From assembly GCA_010093515.1 (NCBI GenBank), contig MU001689.1, positions 365,502 to 429,501 on the forward strand: 64,000 nucleotides of DNA, given 5' to 3'. The position numbers and the translations under genes were made by a program. This document shows positions 11,107-22,900 of this stretch, piece by piece. The notes below the pieces were generated by a model. The model was not told where the DNA came from. It was given only the letters and a program-made list of their open reading frames with translations, and searched no databases. This DNA is from Lineolata rhizophorae (lineage: Eukaryota; Ascomycota; Dothideomycetes; Lineolatales; Lineolataceae). Position 1 is the first letter of the stretch. Each line of letters opens with the position of its first letter.

Positions 11107-14100
11107 CCCACTCCCCCTCCCCCTCCCCCTCGTCATCGTCGTCGTCGTCCACCCCCACATCCGGCGGCGCGCTCGCCTCCATCGCCAGCCTGCGCCGATG
11201 CAACTCATGCTTATCGTCCGTCGCGAGCACCGGGCCCGGCCCCGCCCCCGCCGTCGCGTCCTCGTACGCCGGCGCGCTCGGGCCCCCCGCGGCGAAGAAG
11301 CCCGCCCCGCCGGCCGGCGGGGAAGCCGGGGGGCCCACAGCAGCACCAGCAGCAGCGCCACCGCCAGCACCGCACTCCAAAATGACCGGCGCGCTGGGCT
11401 CGAGAGAGCGCTCTGCTCCTGACCTCGCCCCTCGTCCGTCCTCGTTGCCGTCACCGTCGCCGTCGTCCTCGTCCGGCGCCGGCGGCTGCGACGGCAGCAG
11501 CCGGGTCTCGGCGCGTCGCAGGCGCTCCTTCTCCGACAGGGTCGACTCGTCGGGCAAGCTCGGCGGCGGGAAGGCCGGCGGTTGGTGGCCGGCGGGGCCG
11601 TGGGCGGGATGCGGTTGCGGGACGCTGGTGGTCGGGCGCGCCGTCGCGGCGCTCGAGGACGAGGTGGTATCCTCCGACGCGGCAAGCGGATGGGAATGCG
11701 GCGGCGGCGGCGAGGGCGGCGGACGCGCGGCGTAGGATGTGTCGTGCGGGTGAAGATGAGGGTGCTGTTGGTGTTGGGCCAGCTGGTGCTGGTGCTGGTG
11801 GTGCTGCGACGCCGGCTGCGGGTAGCGGTGGTAGTAGTAGTCGTGGTGCTGGACGTCGTGGGCGGCGGCGGCGGCGGCGGCGGGGCTCGCGGCCGAGCCC
11901 GCTCTCGTGTCGAAGTCGAACGGTCCTCCGCCGGCACCGGCGCCGGAGCCGTAGAAGCCGTGACCGCCCACCGGCTGAGGCGGCTGCGCTCCCGGCTCCA
12001 GCGCCTGCGTCTCGACCTCGTGCCCGGTAGCCGGCCTAGCCTCCAGCCCTCCCCCTCCCCCTCCCCCTCCCCCTACCCCTACTCCTCCGCCCATGCCTAG
12101 AACCCTCCTCTTCCCCTTTCTTCTTTCAGAGTCCAACGTCCCCACGATTATCTCCACGTTAGTGCTCACCACGCTCTTATCCCGGCGAATGTGCTGCGTG
12201 TCCATGCAATTATCCCCCCACGCATTCACCATGTTCCCCAGGCCCGCGTCCTCGCCCAACCCGCCGCCGCCACCGCCTGCGCCACCACCCACGCCGCCAC
12301 CGTCCATGCCTCCTCCACCTCCGGTTCCTCCTCCTCCGGCTCCTCCTCCACCACCACCACCACCACCACCACCACCACCACCACCACCTCCTCCTCCTCC
12401 TCCTCCTCCTCCTCCCAGGGCGCCCAAGTCGAAGCCGCCGGCGCCCCCCCCCGCTAGCCCCGCGTTCACCACGTACCGGTCCAGCCCCGTCAGCTTGCCC
12501 TGGATGTCGACCACGACCTCGACGTAGTAGCGGAAGCTGATCATGGCGCCGGGCACGCCCGTGATGGTCGGGAAGGCGTTGTCGGGCACGCGCACGTTGG
12601 CCCGGACCTCGGCCGTCAGCGAGCGCGGGTCCACCACCAGCGGCGCCAGCGTCTGGTTGAGGTCCTTGCGGAAGACGTGGTGCGAGCCCGCCGAGCTGAG
12701 CGACAGCCCGCCCAGCCCCGTCTTGGACCGCGGGTAGTACTCGTCCTTCTTGCCCGCCGGCCCGCCCCGCACGCTCGCCCCCGGCGCGAGCGCCGGGTTC
12801 ATGTCCACCCGCGCCTGCCGGTACAGCGTGATGATGATGCCGTGCGGGTTCTGCACCCGTTTGACGTGTTGGACGGAGATGCGGACCGGGATCGTGTCGC
12901 CGCGCAGCACGCCCGGCTTGAGAACCTCGATGGTGGCCGTGATGGTCTTCGACGAGGACGACGACGACGAGTTGGACGCCCGAGACTTCTTGGCTTTGTT
13001 ACCGGCACCACTACTGCTGGCTTGCTGGCCTCCACTTGCTCCGCCCCCTCCTCCACCACCACCACTGCCACCGCTCCCGCCCCTACCGCTGTCGCTGCTC
13101 TTCCCCGATAGCGCCGCGGCAGACTCGCCCACCGAGCCCGCCGCCGTGCCCACGCTGCTTATGTTCGTCTCGAAGCTAACCGTCGACGGCGCGGGGCTCC
13201 CCGGCGCGTCCGGGCCAACCTCGTCGGCGGGACCGGCGGCGCTGGCGCCGGTGCTGCTGGCCACCTCGGACGAGCGCACCGCGGTCGGCGGGTCCGACGA
13301 CCCGTTCGTGTCCGACCTGCTAGCGGCCGCGTCCGCCGTCTTCTGGTGCAGCTGCTCCGTCGAGATGGCGCGCTTGCGCACGCTGCTCTTGGCGCGCGAC
13401 CGCCGCGTTATCGGCTCCAGCGAGATGACCTTGGGCTTCGGCTGCATCAAAGGCCCGATGTCGACGCTCTCCAGCAGGTAGATCTTCCTGTTCTCGATCA
13501 AGACCGGGGATATGGTCGTCGGGCGCGTTAGTATGGCCGTGATTACGTAAGATATCGTACCGCGTTCGAACTTCACGGCCCATCGGCAAGTCGTCAGCGT
13601 AACGGCAATCTCAAAAAATAGCCCCAACGTTATTGCAAGCTGCACAAGGAATGGTGTGTCTCATGGCGTCCACAAGAAACCAAATATATAAATAATAAAC
13701 GTAAAATAAACAAAACAAGGGAACTCACATCAATACTGCTCGGCAACCCCCTACTCGGGAACTCCAACTCGAAGTAAAACCGATAGTGCCCCTCGCCCAG
13801 CCTCCCTTCCCCGCACAGCACCACCTCGTCCTCGAACAGGGACGCGAACCCGTTCCCCCAATACTTGCCCGTGCGCCTGCCCGCGCCGCCGCCGCCGCCC
13901 AACGGCGCCCGCATCGTCTCCGCCCCCGACGACGAGCTCGACGCGCTCTTGAACACCTGCACGTACCCGTGCAGGCACGCCGTCAGGTGCGTGACGCGGA
14001 TCGGCCGCACCACCTTGAGCACGACGGCGCCGCGCACCACGTCGCCGGGGCCGTACTGCCGCACCGGGTCGTCGGGCGCGATGTAGAACTCGGCGAAGTG

Positions 14101-14196
14101 GCGCGGCTTCGACGAGGAGGAGGACGGTAGCGATGGCAGCGAGGACGACGACGATGAGGACGCGAAGGGCGGCCGGATCCGCGACAGGAGCGAGCT

Positions 14197-14237
<41 letters not shown>

Positions 14238-14376
14238 TGCCGCCGTTGGCGCCACGAGGCGTGGTGCTGGCGCTGGTGCCGGGAGCGTTGCCGGTGCTAG
14301 GGCTAGATCCATCGGCGGCGGCGGCGGAGGACGACGACGACGCCCGCTGCTTGGGTTGGCTCCTGCTCTTGAACAT
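11107..14376 (-). CDS. palF: pH-response arrestin PalF/Rim8, 3' end in gap
   Basis: PalF/Rim8 is an alpha-arrestin that binds the pH sensor PalH/Rim21 at the plasma membrane and links it to ESCRT, leading to PacC/Rim101 activation. Start is the ATG at 14376. Exon 1 is 14376-13729 and exon 2 runs from 13570 into the gap, with a 158-nt intron; at least 1037 residues are encoded. The arrestin N domain begins near residue 80 (RHFAEFYIAPDDPVRQYGPG) and crosses the splice junction at LPSSID/FERGTISYVITA, a join typical of PalF. The arrestin C domain lies at about 430-680. The tail carries repeated SAP phrases (LEPSAPVILE, PSAPAYED, ASAPPDVG), also a family trait. Several poly-Gly runs make it longer than A. 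nidulans PalF. The stop codon is not visible and probably lies in the gap. Confidence 0.93.
12341..12419 (-). repeat. Trinucleotide repeat encoding about 26 consecutive Gly in PalF
   Basis: A run of CCA/CCT triplets on the plus strand is read on the minus strand as an unbroken polyglycine stretch. It sits inside the arrestin C-domain region of PalF, shortly after a Gly/Leu-rich hinge. Such a tract is likely to vary in length between strains. Confidence 0.9.
14196..14245 (-). repeat. GGC-type repeat encoding poly-Gly near the PalF N terminus
   Basis: An almost pure run of GCC triplets on the plus strand encodes thirteen or so glycines ahead of the arrestin N domain of PalF. It lies in the disordered N-terminal segment. 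Confidence 0.9.
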
Positions 14377-14395
14377 GCTCTTGCTTCCGACGCCG

Positions 14396-14399
<4 letters not shown>

Positions 14400-14436
<37 letters not shown>

Positions 14437-14460
14437 GCTCTCTCTCGCTCTCTCTCTCTA

Positions 14461-14518
<58 letters not shown>
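14400..14518. repeat. Compound (CT)n-(CA)n-(CT)n microsatellite just upstream of palF
   Basis: The tract starts with CT repeats with a few interruptions (14400-14460), passes through about a dozen CA units (to 14488) and ends in pure CT (to 14518). It lies only about 24 bp upstream of the palF start codon, so it is in the 5' leader or core promoter and would read as GA and TG repeats in the transcript. Confidence 0.95.
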
Positions 14519-14521
<3 letters not shown>

Positions 14522-15285
14522 ATCGACGACGCGTCCGTTCGTGCTAGGCCCGCCGTCGCGGCGGCGCCAGCATGCTGCGGGTACCCGCCGCCGAGCGCGC
14601 CCCCTTCTTTATCCTCCCCCCCGCGACGGGACCTAGGCTTCCGGGGTGGAGGATGGAGGTAAAACTACGGCGGGGGGGGGAGGGGGGCGCCTCCAGGGAG
14701 AGGGATGGAAAGCAAAGAAAAGGGAAAGGGGGGGTGACGGCTGCGTTCCGAATGTCGTCGTGGCGCGGGATCGTCTAGGTGGGCGACTGGGACCGAAGAC
14801 GTGGCGTGTATTGTGTTGCCGGCAAGCGGCGCGCCCTCGTCGGCTTCCGAGTGACGACGCTGGATATTTTTTTTTGTGGGGGAGGGTGGGGGAGGGGGCT
14901 TCCGGCTTGGGAGCGGCGCGGGGACCTGTCGTCTCGTCCGAGGACCTGCGATGGCCCGCTCGGGTTATCGCATGTGGGCGCCGGAGGAGGCGGCGAACGC
15001 GTTGCACGAATGCGTCGGTCGTACGGACTCGGGCGCGCGGGTAAGCGATGGGCGCGAGGCCTCGAAGGAGAAACCGACGCGGAGTCCTCCTGCAGGAAAT
15101 GCCTGAATTGCGGTGGTGAAGAAAAGGACGGAGGAGCCAAGAGAGCGGATGCAATCGCGAATTGCCTTCGGTCGCTCGTTCGCGCGCGCAGGCAAAACCG
15201 GAGTAACGATACGGCAAAGATACGCGAACTTCCAAAGGGGGCCAAGAGAACGAGCCACGCAATGAGGCGAGGGTCGAGGTGGGGC

Positions 15286-15301
15286 GGGGGGGGGGGGGGG
15301 G
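15286..15301 (+). repeat. G16 homopolymer
   Basis: Sixteen consecutive G residues are present on the plus strand, the longest of a series of G-runs upstream of palF. Confidence 0.95.
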
Positions 15302-17397
15302 CGAGGATCGCGGTGCAGCTCCGCCGTGTCGCGTGCTGGGCTGGTCCGGTTTTGGCGGGCGTGCGATGAGGCGCAGCAGCTGCCAAGATATTGAATTGGG
15401 GCGAGGAAAAAATATTGGAGCGGAAGAAGGGACGCGGGGTCTTGCGCGTTGCGCTCGCCCGTGGGGGGGGGCTGGGCGGCCGGAGTCGACGCCGACACGA
15501 ATTGGACGAACGCGAGCGGAGCGAAGGGGGGTGCTCGAGGAGACGCAGCAGCAGCCGGCCGGGGGGTGAGACGATGGCGATGACGCGTGGCGCGACGGCG
15601 GACCCCAGGCGGGATGCCTAGCGAAGAGAGCAGGTATTGCAAGAGGCGAATGCCTTTTTCCCCGCCTCTGTCTTTTTCTTTTTTATTTCTTGCTCTAATT
15701 GGGCCTCGTCTAAAACGATGGTGAGGGGGGAAGCTAGAAACGAACGGAACGATCAGCGACGCGAGGACGGATGGCGAAGTGAGCGACGGAGAAGGCGAGC
15801 AGAAGCCGAGCGGGCAGGGCCGCTCGAAGGAGAAGGGTTAGTAAGGTGGTTTGTGATGAAGCACCCTCCAGCGGCCCAGGCCTGGCCAGACCGGGGGGGA
15901 AGGGCTCTGCTGCCGCGCGCCCTCTTCAACCACTCCGCCCTCCCCGCCGGGCCGCCGGAGCGACCAAAAGCCCGAGTCTCCCAGCCTCTCTGGCCGCAGC
16001 CCACGCGGCGCCGCCGAGGAGAGGCGCCGCAGCAACAGGGCGGGGCGAGGCAAGAAAGAGCCGGGCCATAGACACACGCCGCGGCCGGGCATGTAGGCAA
16101 AAGAAAGCGACGGGCAAGCCCCACGTACGTGATTGCTCTGCGGGCGCGAAGCAAAGCTGCGCAAAGCGTTTCGAGCCCAACCTTGCTTCCCGCCCGCCGC
16201 CTTGTCCGGGCTTGGCTCCACGGGCGCCAAGAGCGGTCAAGCCTCGTCGCTCGCCGGGACCAGAGGGGGAGAGGGTTCGCCCGCCCGGCTCGGCTCTCGC
16301 GGCGAGGGCGCTCCGTCCGTCGCCGAGAAAACCGGTCGCAGCGGCGCCGAGGCGAGCCGACGCGAAGGGAACAATATAACAACAGACGCCGAATATATAT
16401 CGAGAGAGAGGCCGTGTGGAGATGGCCGGTCGGGGGATGCCTGGTGCGGCGCGTTGCGGGTTGTGCACGCGGCGGAAGCTTGGCCTTCTTCAGAGGCAAG
16501 TGAGGAGAAACGACAAGACCACAGAAGAGAGAAAAAAGGTCTTGGGGAGGGGCAGCGCAGGACCTGGGAAGAGAGAAAAATTGGAAACACGCAGACGATG
16601 GGGGCGAGGGAGGGAGGGAGGGGGAGGGGAGTGGCCGGGAAGGGTTAGGCTGGCAGACAGGGGCCGGGGTCGCCGTTCCAGTCGAGGGGGAAGGGCGGCC
16701 GGCCGGTAAAGCTTGGTTCGGGCGCGGCGATGGCATCGGCGAGCGGCCGGGCTGCAGGACGAACCCGCGCCCAATCTCTCGTCGTCGCCGCCCCGGCCGG
16801 GCTCGTCTGGCTTCGTTGCTTTGCCCGGCGGCCGGCCCAGTCGCCGACCTCCGGAAACACGTCACGCCAGCAGCGCGCTCCGCCGTGCTTCCCGCGTCCC
16901 CGGCCGGCCCCGGATCGCCCGCGCATTCAAGCTTTTCTTGGGAGCCCGGGAGCCCCAGGCTGGGCCCGCGGCTTGGCTGTCTTCCCTTTCTGCAGCTTTG
17001 TTTGCACCTTGATTCTTTTTTGCTTGTTCCTTTTCTTTTTCTTTTCCGCATCCGCAGAGACGGCAATGCAGCTGAAATCGTGGACTTGTCGCCGTACTAT
17101 TCCTGCTCTTGGCCCCCCCGTCCTCCCCCCGAGGGGCGCCTAGCACAACCTCCGTCCCTCCATATTGCGCCGGAGAAAACAAGGGTCTAAGATTAGCAAT
17201 CATGCTGTCGTGTCGCCGGTTGCCTGCCTGCCTACCTACGACATAGCCGCCAGTAGCACAAACACGCGGCGCAAATGCCCCAGCACCGACAGCGGCGCCC
17301 GGCCACTTGAGAGAGAGATCGCTCAGCTCCGCTCCCGCCTTCTCCCTCTCCCCGGCCGGCATGCATCGTTCCCCTCCAGTCGTGCATACTACCTACG

Positions 17398-17398
<1 letters not shown>

Positions 17399-17444
<46 letters not shown>
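17399..17444. repeat. (CA)23 microsatellite
   Basis: Twenty-three perfect CA units lie in the gene-free block upstream of palF. No gene is attached to it. Confidence 0.97.
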
Positions 17445-17445
<1 letters not shown>

Positions 17446-17940
17446 CACCACGCAGGCGAAAGCAAACGTCACACACACATCTGACGGAAGCGGGGAGCGA
17501 CGAGGAAGGCAGACATACCCAGGCGCGCCAGTTTAGCCTTCGACATCGGGCCTTCTTCGCAGCGCGCCTGCAGCCTGCAGCCTGGCGGGCGACGCTCGAT
17601 CGGGCCTGGACCCGCGCCCGCACATGCCAAGCACATACTACCACTACGACGTACGTGGTACGCATGTAGCACGGCATGCGCCTCGGCACGTTCGGATCCC
17701 GGCCGCCGATGGGGAGCTGCGGCGGCGCGTGCCGTCTGGAATCCGACTTCGTAGTAGGTAGACGGCCTCCCTCCTCCCCGCCACCGATGCAAACCCGCCC
17801 GGAGCGCGGGCCGCTAGAAACGTACGACGCGGCACGACGCGGCGGTCGCGGAAGCGTGTCCCGAGCGCATCCCCATTCGCACCTCGCTCGCGACTGTCAT
17901 GTGCATAGCTACCGCGTAGCTCCACGCGCACACAGGCACG

Positions 17941-17975
17941 GTAGTATGTACGTACGTAGTATGTAGTATGTATGT
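17941..17975. repeat. Cluster of TACGTA / GTATGTA words
   Basis: This 35-bp stretch is built of overlapping TACGTAC and GTAGTATGTA words, some of them palindromic. Similar words recur near 17650, 18135 and 18665 in the same gene-free block. They resemble binding-site arrays but I cannot name a factor. Confidence 0.6.
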
Positions 17976-18283
17976 TGCTAGCGGCCGGGAAACCCGGCAC
18001 GGACGGATCCCATCGCGCCTTCCCCCTCCCCCTTCGCTTGGGTCCACTTGGCAAAAGCTTGTCGGGGCCTTATTTCTCCACCCCGCCTGCGGCCTGCGTA
18101 GTTAGTGCTTCGCCTGTGACGGAGAACCTCTGCGTGCGTACGCATGCTCAGCGCCCGTGGTAGGTATGTAGCTGCCCGAGACCACGCTGAACGCAGCCGC
18201 CTTTGGGCGCCCGGCGCGCCCGCGCGTCGAGCGTGACGCTTTGCTTCGTTTGGTGCGTGCTGGGTCTTGTGACTTGCGAGGAG

Positions 18284-18309
18284 CACGACGACGACGACGA
18301 CGACGACGA
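18284..18309. repeat. Trinucleotide (ACG)n repeat
   Basis: About eight perfect ACG units lie in non-coding GC-rich DNA. Confidence 0.93.
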
Positions 18310-19965
18310 GCGCGAGCGTCGTATGTTGCGAAATCGCCCACCTGAGCTGGCAGCCCCTCGGCCACATACACTCCATCGTCAGCCGTACATTCTACGTGAC
18401 GGTTGCTGCAAGACCCCGCCGAACCCGGCCCTTCGATTTGATTTGATTTGATTATTCTTACGCCTCGGGTGCCAATAGGCCCGGTAAGCTGCTCTACGAG
18501 ATTTACGTTAGTGCGAACGCTGAGTACTTTCTGTCCATCGTCTCATTCTCGGTCCACTCCTTTATACTGCCGGGCTTCTGCTCTGGCCTTACCCGGCCCT
18601 TCGGTCCGCCCTTCGCGTCTTCTCGCGGCCCGCTTACTGACCCGCTTTCGCACCCCCCTCGCATGTACTGTATGTGCGTACATAGTACGGCGTATGCAGC
18701 CCGATTACCTCCGTGCGCAGGACGAGGAGCGAAAGCCGCAGAGGTCGGAATCTCGTCTGCGCGCGGCCGTGCCGCGTCGCCAAGCCGCGCGTCCGCCCTC
18801 CCCCCCGCCTTCCTCCCGGCTAGCCATTTGTCCTTTTTTTTTTTTTCTTGTTCCTTTTTTTTTTTTTCACTAAGAAGCGCCGGCGCTTGGGGTTGGTTCC
18901 GGAGAAGTGGACGGGTCCAAAGTGCCTCAGAACCTTGCGCCGGTCCGTCATGCTTGGCAATAGCTTGTTTCACACCTCATCCGGTCCCGTTTTGCCAGCT
19001 GCGCCTTCGTCCTGTTGGACGGGGTTGCGCGGCGCGAAACCCGGGGTGCGTTTTGGTGCTCCGTCATGGCACCTTTTTAGTGTTGAGAATTCATCTATGC
19101 GTTTGCCTTCCAGGCTTGCCGAGTGCGAATTGAGGGATGCCGACGTCAGCATGGCGAGAGCCGTTGGTTTGAAGATGGAACGAGCTCCGCTCCAGAAGGG
19201 ACGAAACTACAACCCTAGGCGAAGCTCCCGACTCTACGCAAACGGGGTAGATCCCATCTCAATTGGATATTCTCTCCCAACTTCCCTTCGCCAAACATGC
19301 CTCTTAGGAGCCCCCATCATCCCCCCCTTATTCTCCCTTGCACCTACTGAAACAACCCATCCAAACAATCACCGCTCACGCCCCACTCCCCACCCCAAGA
19401 TACATACCTACAAAGCGCTCAAACCTCACCCTCCTTCCGCACCAACCGCCCCGCAAACCCAGCCCCTGCTTACCCAACCCTTACTCATCCGCCCTCCCCC
19501 CTTCTAGGTATGTAGCCGCCCACATCCCCCGCCCCGCCATCTCAGACACACACACGCGCACGCGTTCGCGGCAGGACGGTTGGCGGGCGCGACGCTGGGA
19601 GCGAGGTCGAGCGCGGGAGCGCTGTTGTGGGCGAACGTACGGAGGATTGCGTGCGGGCTTTCGAGTCCGTAATGTGCACTACTACCCAACCACACGGCGA
19701 GCCGTACGGAGTACTCTCCGGATGAAACGTGTGGTCAGTTGTCTCACTCCGTTGTGTGGGTTATATCTCGCGGCTTATTCCTTTGGCATCCAACAGAGCT
19801 CTCTCCCAGATTAAGTTTTAAAACATAGGTAGTCGACGTTTTCTTCCCGCCATCCGTGGGATACATGTTTAGTCCCGCGCCATACGGAAAAGAAGCAAGC
19901 AGCATTCGACGCCATAACCCCCCTCGTCACGCATTGGCCACACGAACAAAGTCCCGCCATCGGAC

Positions 19966-22900
19966 CTAAGTCCGCCCCTCCAAGAACGCCACGACGTCCT
20001 CTCTCTGATACCGCCGCGCGTACCACAACGGCGTCCGACCGCTCTCATCAGCCAGCCCGACGTCGACGCCCGGCGCGCCCGCCAGCGCCCTGACGACGTC
20101 GAGGTGGCCGGCGCGCGCCGCCCTCGCCAGCGGCGTGCACCCCTGGCCGTCCCTCGAGTTGACGTCGGCGTTAGCGGCGCCCAGCAGGAAGGCGACGACG
20201 GCGACGTTGCCGGCGGCGGCGGCGTGCGACAGCGGCGAGCGGCCGGCGGCGTCGCGCCCGTCGACGGCGACGCCCGGCGTGCGGCACAGCAGCTGCGCCA
20301 CGCCGGCGTAGCCGTAGCCGGCCGCGAACGACAGCGGCGACCGTCCGTCGCCGTCGCCGCCGTCGGCGTCCACCCGCCCCGACCGCACCAGCAGCGCCGC
20401 GTTGCCCGCGTACCCCGGCGGGTTCATGGCCCAGGCGAGCGGCGTCCAGCCGTCGGCGTCGCGCGCGTCGGCCGCCCCGGGCCCGGCCCGCGCGAGCAGC
20501 TCGTGCAGGATCCGGCTGTTGGGCTGCGAGGCCGCCCAGGATACGGCGTTGCGGCCGCTGGCGTCGCGCGTCGACACGTCGACGCGGGGGCTGCCCAGGA
20601 GCGCGCGCACGTTGTCCAGGTGGCCGGCGCCCGTGGCGAGGATGAGGGGCGTCCGGCCCTGCGCGTCCTGGTTCTGGGCGTCGATCCGGGCGTCTTCGAG
20701 GAGTCGCTTGAGCGGGTCGAGGTATCCTTCGGCGGCCGCCCACGACAAGGCGTTGCGGTTCTTCCGGTCCAGCTGGTTCGCGTTTACGCGCTTGTCCGCC
20801 AGAAGCGTCGACACTATTCCGGGCGCGTTCGCCGCAACCGCCCAAAACAGGGGCGGAGAACCGCTATGGTCCGCCAAGTTCACGTCAATCTCGTGCTCGA
20901 GCAGAATTCGCACGAGGCTATCATGGCCACCACCTGCGGCGAGAGACAGAGCAGTCCGGCCACTTGCGCCTTGTTCGTCGAGGTTGAAGCACCCAGATGC
21001 CACCAAGGCCTCCAGGCACTCGGAGGAACCATACTGAGCGGCGGCAGCTAATGCCGACGAACGGTTAACGAAAGCTTTCGAGCCATCATGGAACCCTCGG
21101 CGCAGAATCTCTTGCACACAGGAGGGATGCCCGTTTCTGGACGCCCAATAGAGTGCTGGACCAAGCTTGGAGTCGTCAAAATTCGCCGAGTCGAGGAGCA
21201 TTTGAAGGGTGTGTGCGAGCCCAAAAAAGCAGCAGACGACAAGGGCATCCAGCTCGCTAGGAATGGGCTCGGAAAGTTCTTGCAAGGTCCAGAAGTAGCG
21301 GAACCAGTTCCACGCATAGTTGTCTCGGAAGTCGCATATCTTAACCACCTGCTGACGGAGGTATTGCGACGCTACGGCTTCGCATTCGGAGAGGTGAGAG
21401 GCCCAATGTGTTGCGGCATAGTCGAAAAAGGGATAACGCGAGGCCACGGCAGAACATCTGTCCACGTTCACAGTCGCCTGATCTTTGAAGATGGTATCCC
21501 CATGGATTGCGAACAAAGACACTTCATCAACGCTTCCTTGATCTTCCGGCTCATCCGCTTGAGACGTTGGAGACTGATCTTCCGCCAAATGGTCACCGTC
21601 AAAAAGACTGCTATGAAATTCCGATCGTGCCAGGTAGTTAATGCACGCTCGAGCAATTGCAAGTTTATCTTGCTGCGCATTCACTCCAAAGTCGGGCGCA
21701 AGCGGATGATCTTCCTCAGAGCCAAGTTGCACAAGGTAGTCCTTCAGTGATTGATGGATCAAGTGCACCTTAGAGTCCAAAACCCTTACGAGGGGCCCAA
21801 GTAGGACTTGAATAGACTCAAGTGTAGGACTGATGGTATGAACAGGAGACGACGTGATTGGAGAAGATGTCCAATCAATGGTCAGAATGATTCCAATCTC
21901 ATTTTCAGAGAGTGGTCTGGCACTCGCAATGATAATTCGAAGCAATCTCCCAGCAAACACTCTGTCTTCAAGTGGAATTGACGCGAGAAACTGCCCATAC
22001 AGCGTTTTCAGGTCTGAGGGGAGGCTCTGAACCAAGCCTTGAATGTCAAAAGGTGTCAAGAACCGGCGAGCTTCGAGTAGTGATAGGACAATGGAAACCC
22101 ACAAAAATGTCCGATCTGCCTTTTCCAAAAGCAGCTGTTGGAGACGATTTCCAGTTTCCCGGTCGCAGCGCCCTCTTTGCACGAATGAATCAAGCCGCTG
22201 CCGGACAACGAGCTTGATATCTTCATTTATGGCGCCTTGATTCTCGTCCAAGTTGAGACTAATGTATTGGATCGGTGCTTGCTTTAGCACATAGGTTGCA
22301 GGAGCGCTAGGCCTGCTCGTCATGAAAAACCTGACCGATACCTCGGATTCCAAGCCAAGCAAATGGACGATCCGTTCGGTGACTGATATTTGCGTCCGCT
22401 CTTCGCATTCATCGATAGCATCGATGATGACGATAATAGATCCGGCCTTTTCATGCCGAGAGATTTCCATGAACAGGTTCCAAAGGGCGTCGACACGATT
22501 GAACAACTGAAACCCCTGGGAATCGGAGGCTCTCCTAACGATCCGTAGAAGGCTCCGACGACGTATCACGATTTGGTATATGATACTCCGCAAAAGATTG
22601 ACGGCGTCACGTTGGCTATCAATTCTTCCATTGCAGAAAAACCGGCAAATTATTGCGGAGGACATCATTTGCGTGAGTCGGACAACAACGTACGAAGATA
22701 GGACTGTCTTTCCGCAGCCGGAGAATCCGGTGACCCACAGCAGCCGTGTGCTGTTTCTTGAAAGCCAGTTGTTGTACTCAGGATTGTCGAGGATCCATCG
22801 CAAGGTGCCGTTGGCGCGTTGTTCTAGATTGGATTCATAACCCGCTACATCAACGCAATTAAGTATTGCGGTGCAAGCTTTCTCGGCTTCGTCGAGTGCT

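Larger units (their letters stand above)
14377..19965. other. 5.6-kb GC-rich region without a recognisable gene
   Basis: This is the largest non-coding block in the window, between palF and the NLR gene. Open frames here, including one of over 400 codons on the minus strand around 15753-17066, are Arg/Pro/Ser/Ala-rich and overlap frames on the other strand, as expected of GC-rich non-coding DNA. It contains a microsatellite at the palF start, G-runs on the plus strand (14650-15560), a CA repeat, an ACG repeat and clusters of TACGTA/GTAC palindromes. It must include the palF promoter, since palF is transcribed leftward out of it. A non-coding RNA or a fast-evolving gene cannot be excluded. Confidence 0.5.

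Noticed and set aside
9550-11422. Long plus-strand open frame running through the run of N
   Set aside because: Most of it is unknown sequence and the rest is low-complexity and antisense to palF.
15753-17066. A minus-strand open frame of over 400 codons in the gene desert
   Set aside because: It is Arg/Pro/Ser-rich, overlaps other long frames on both strands and shows no domain; GC-rich DNA makes such frames by chance.
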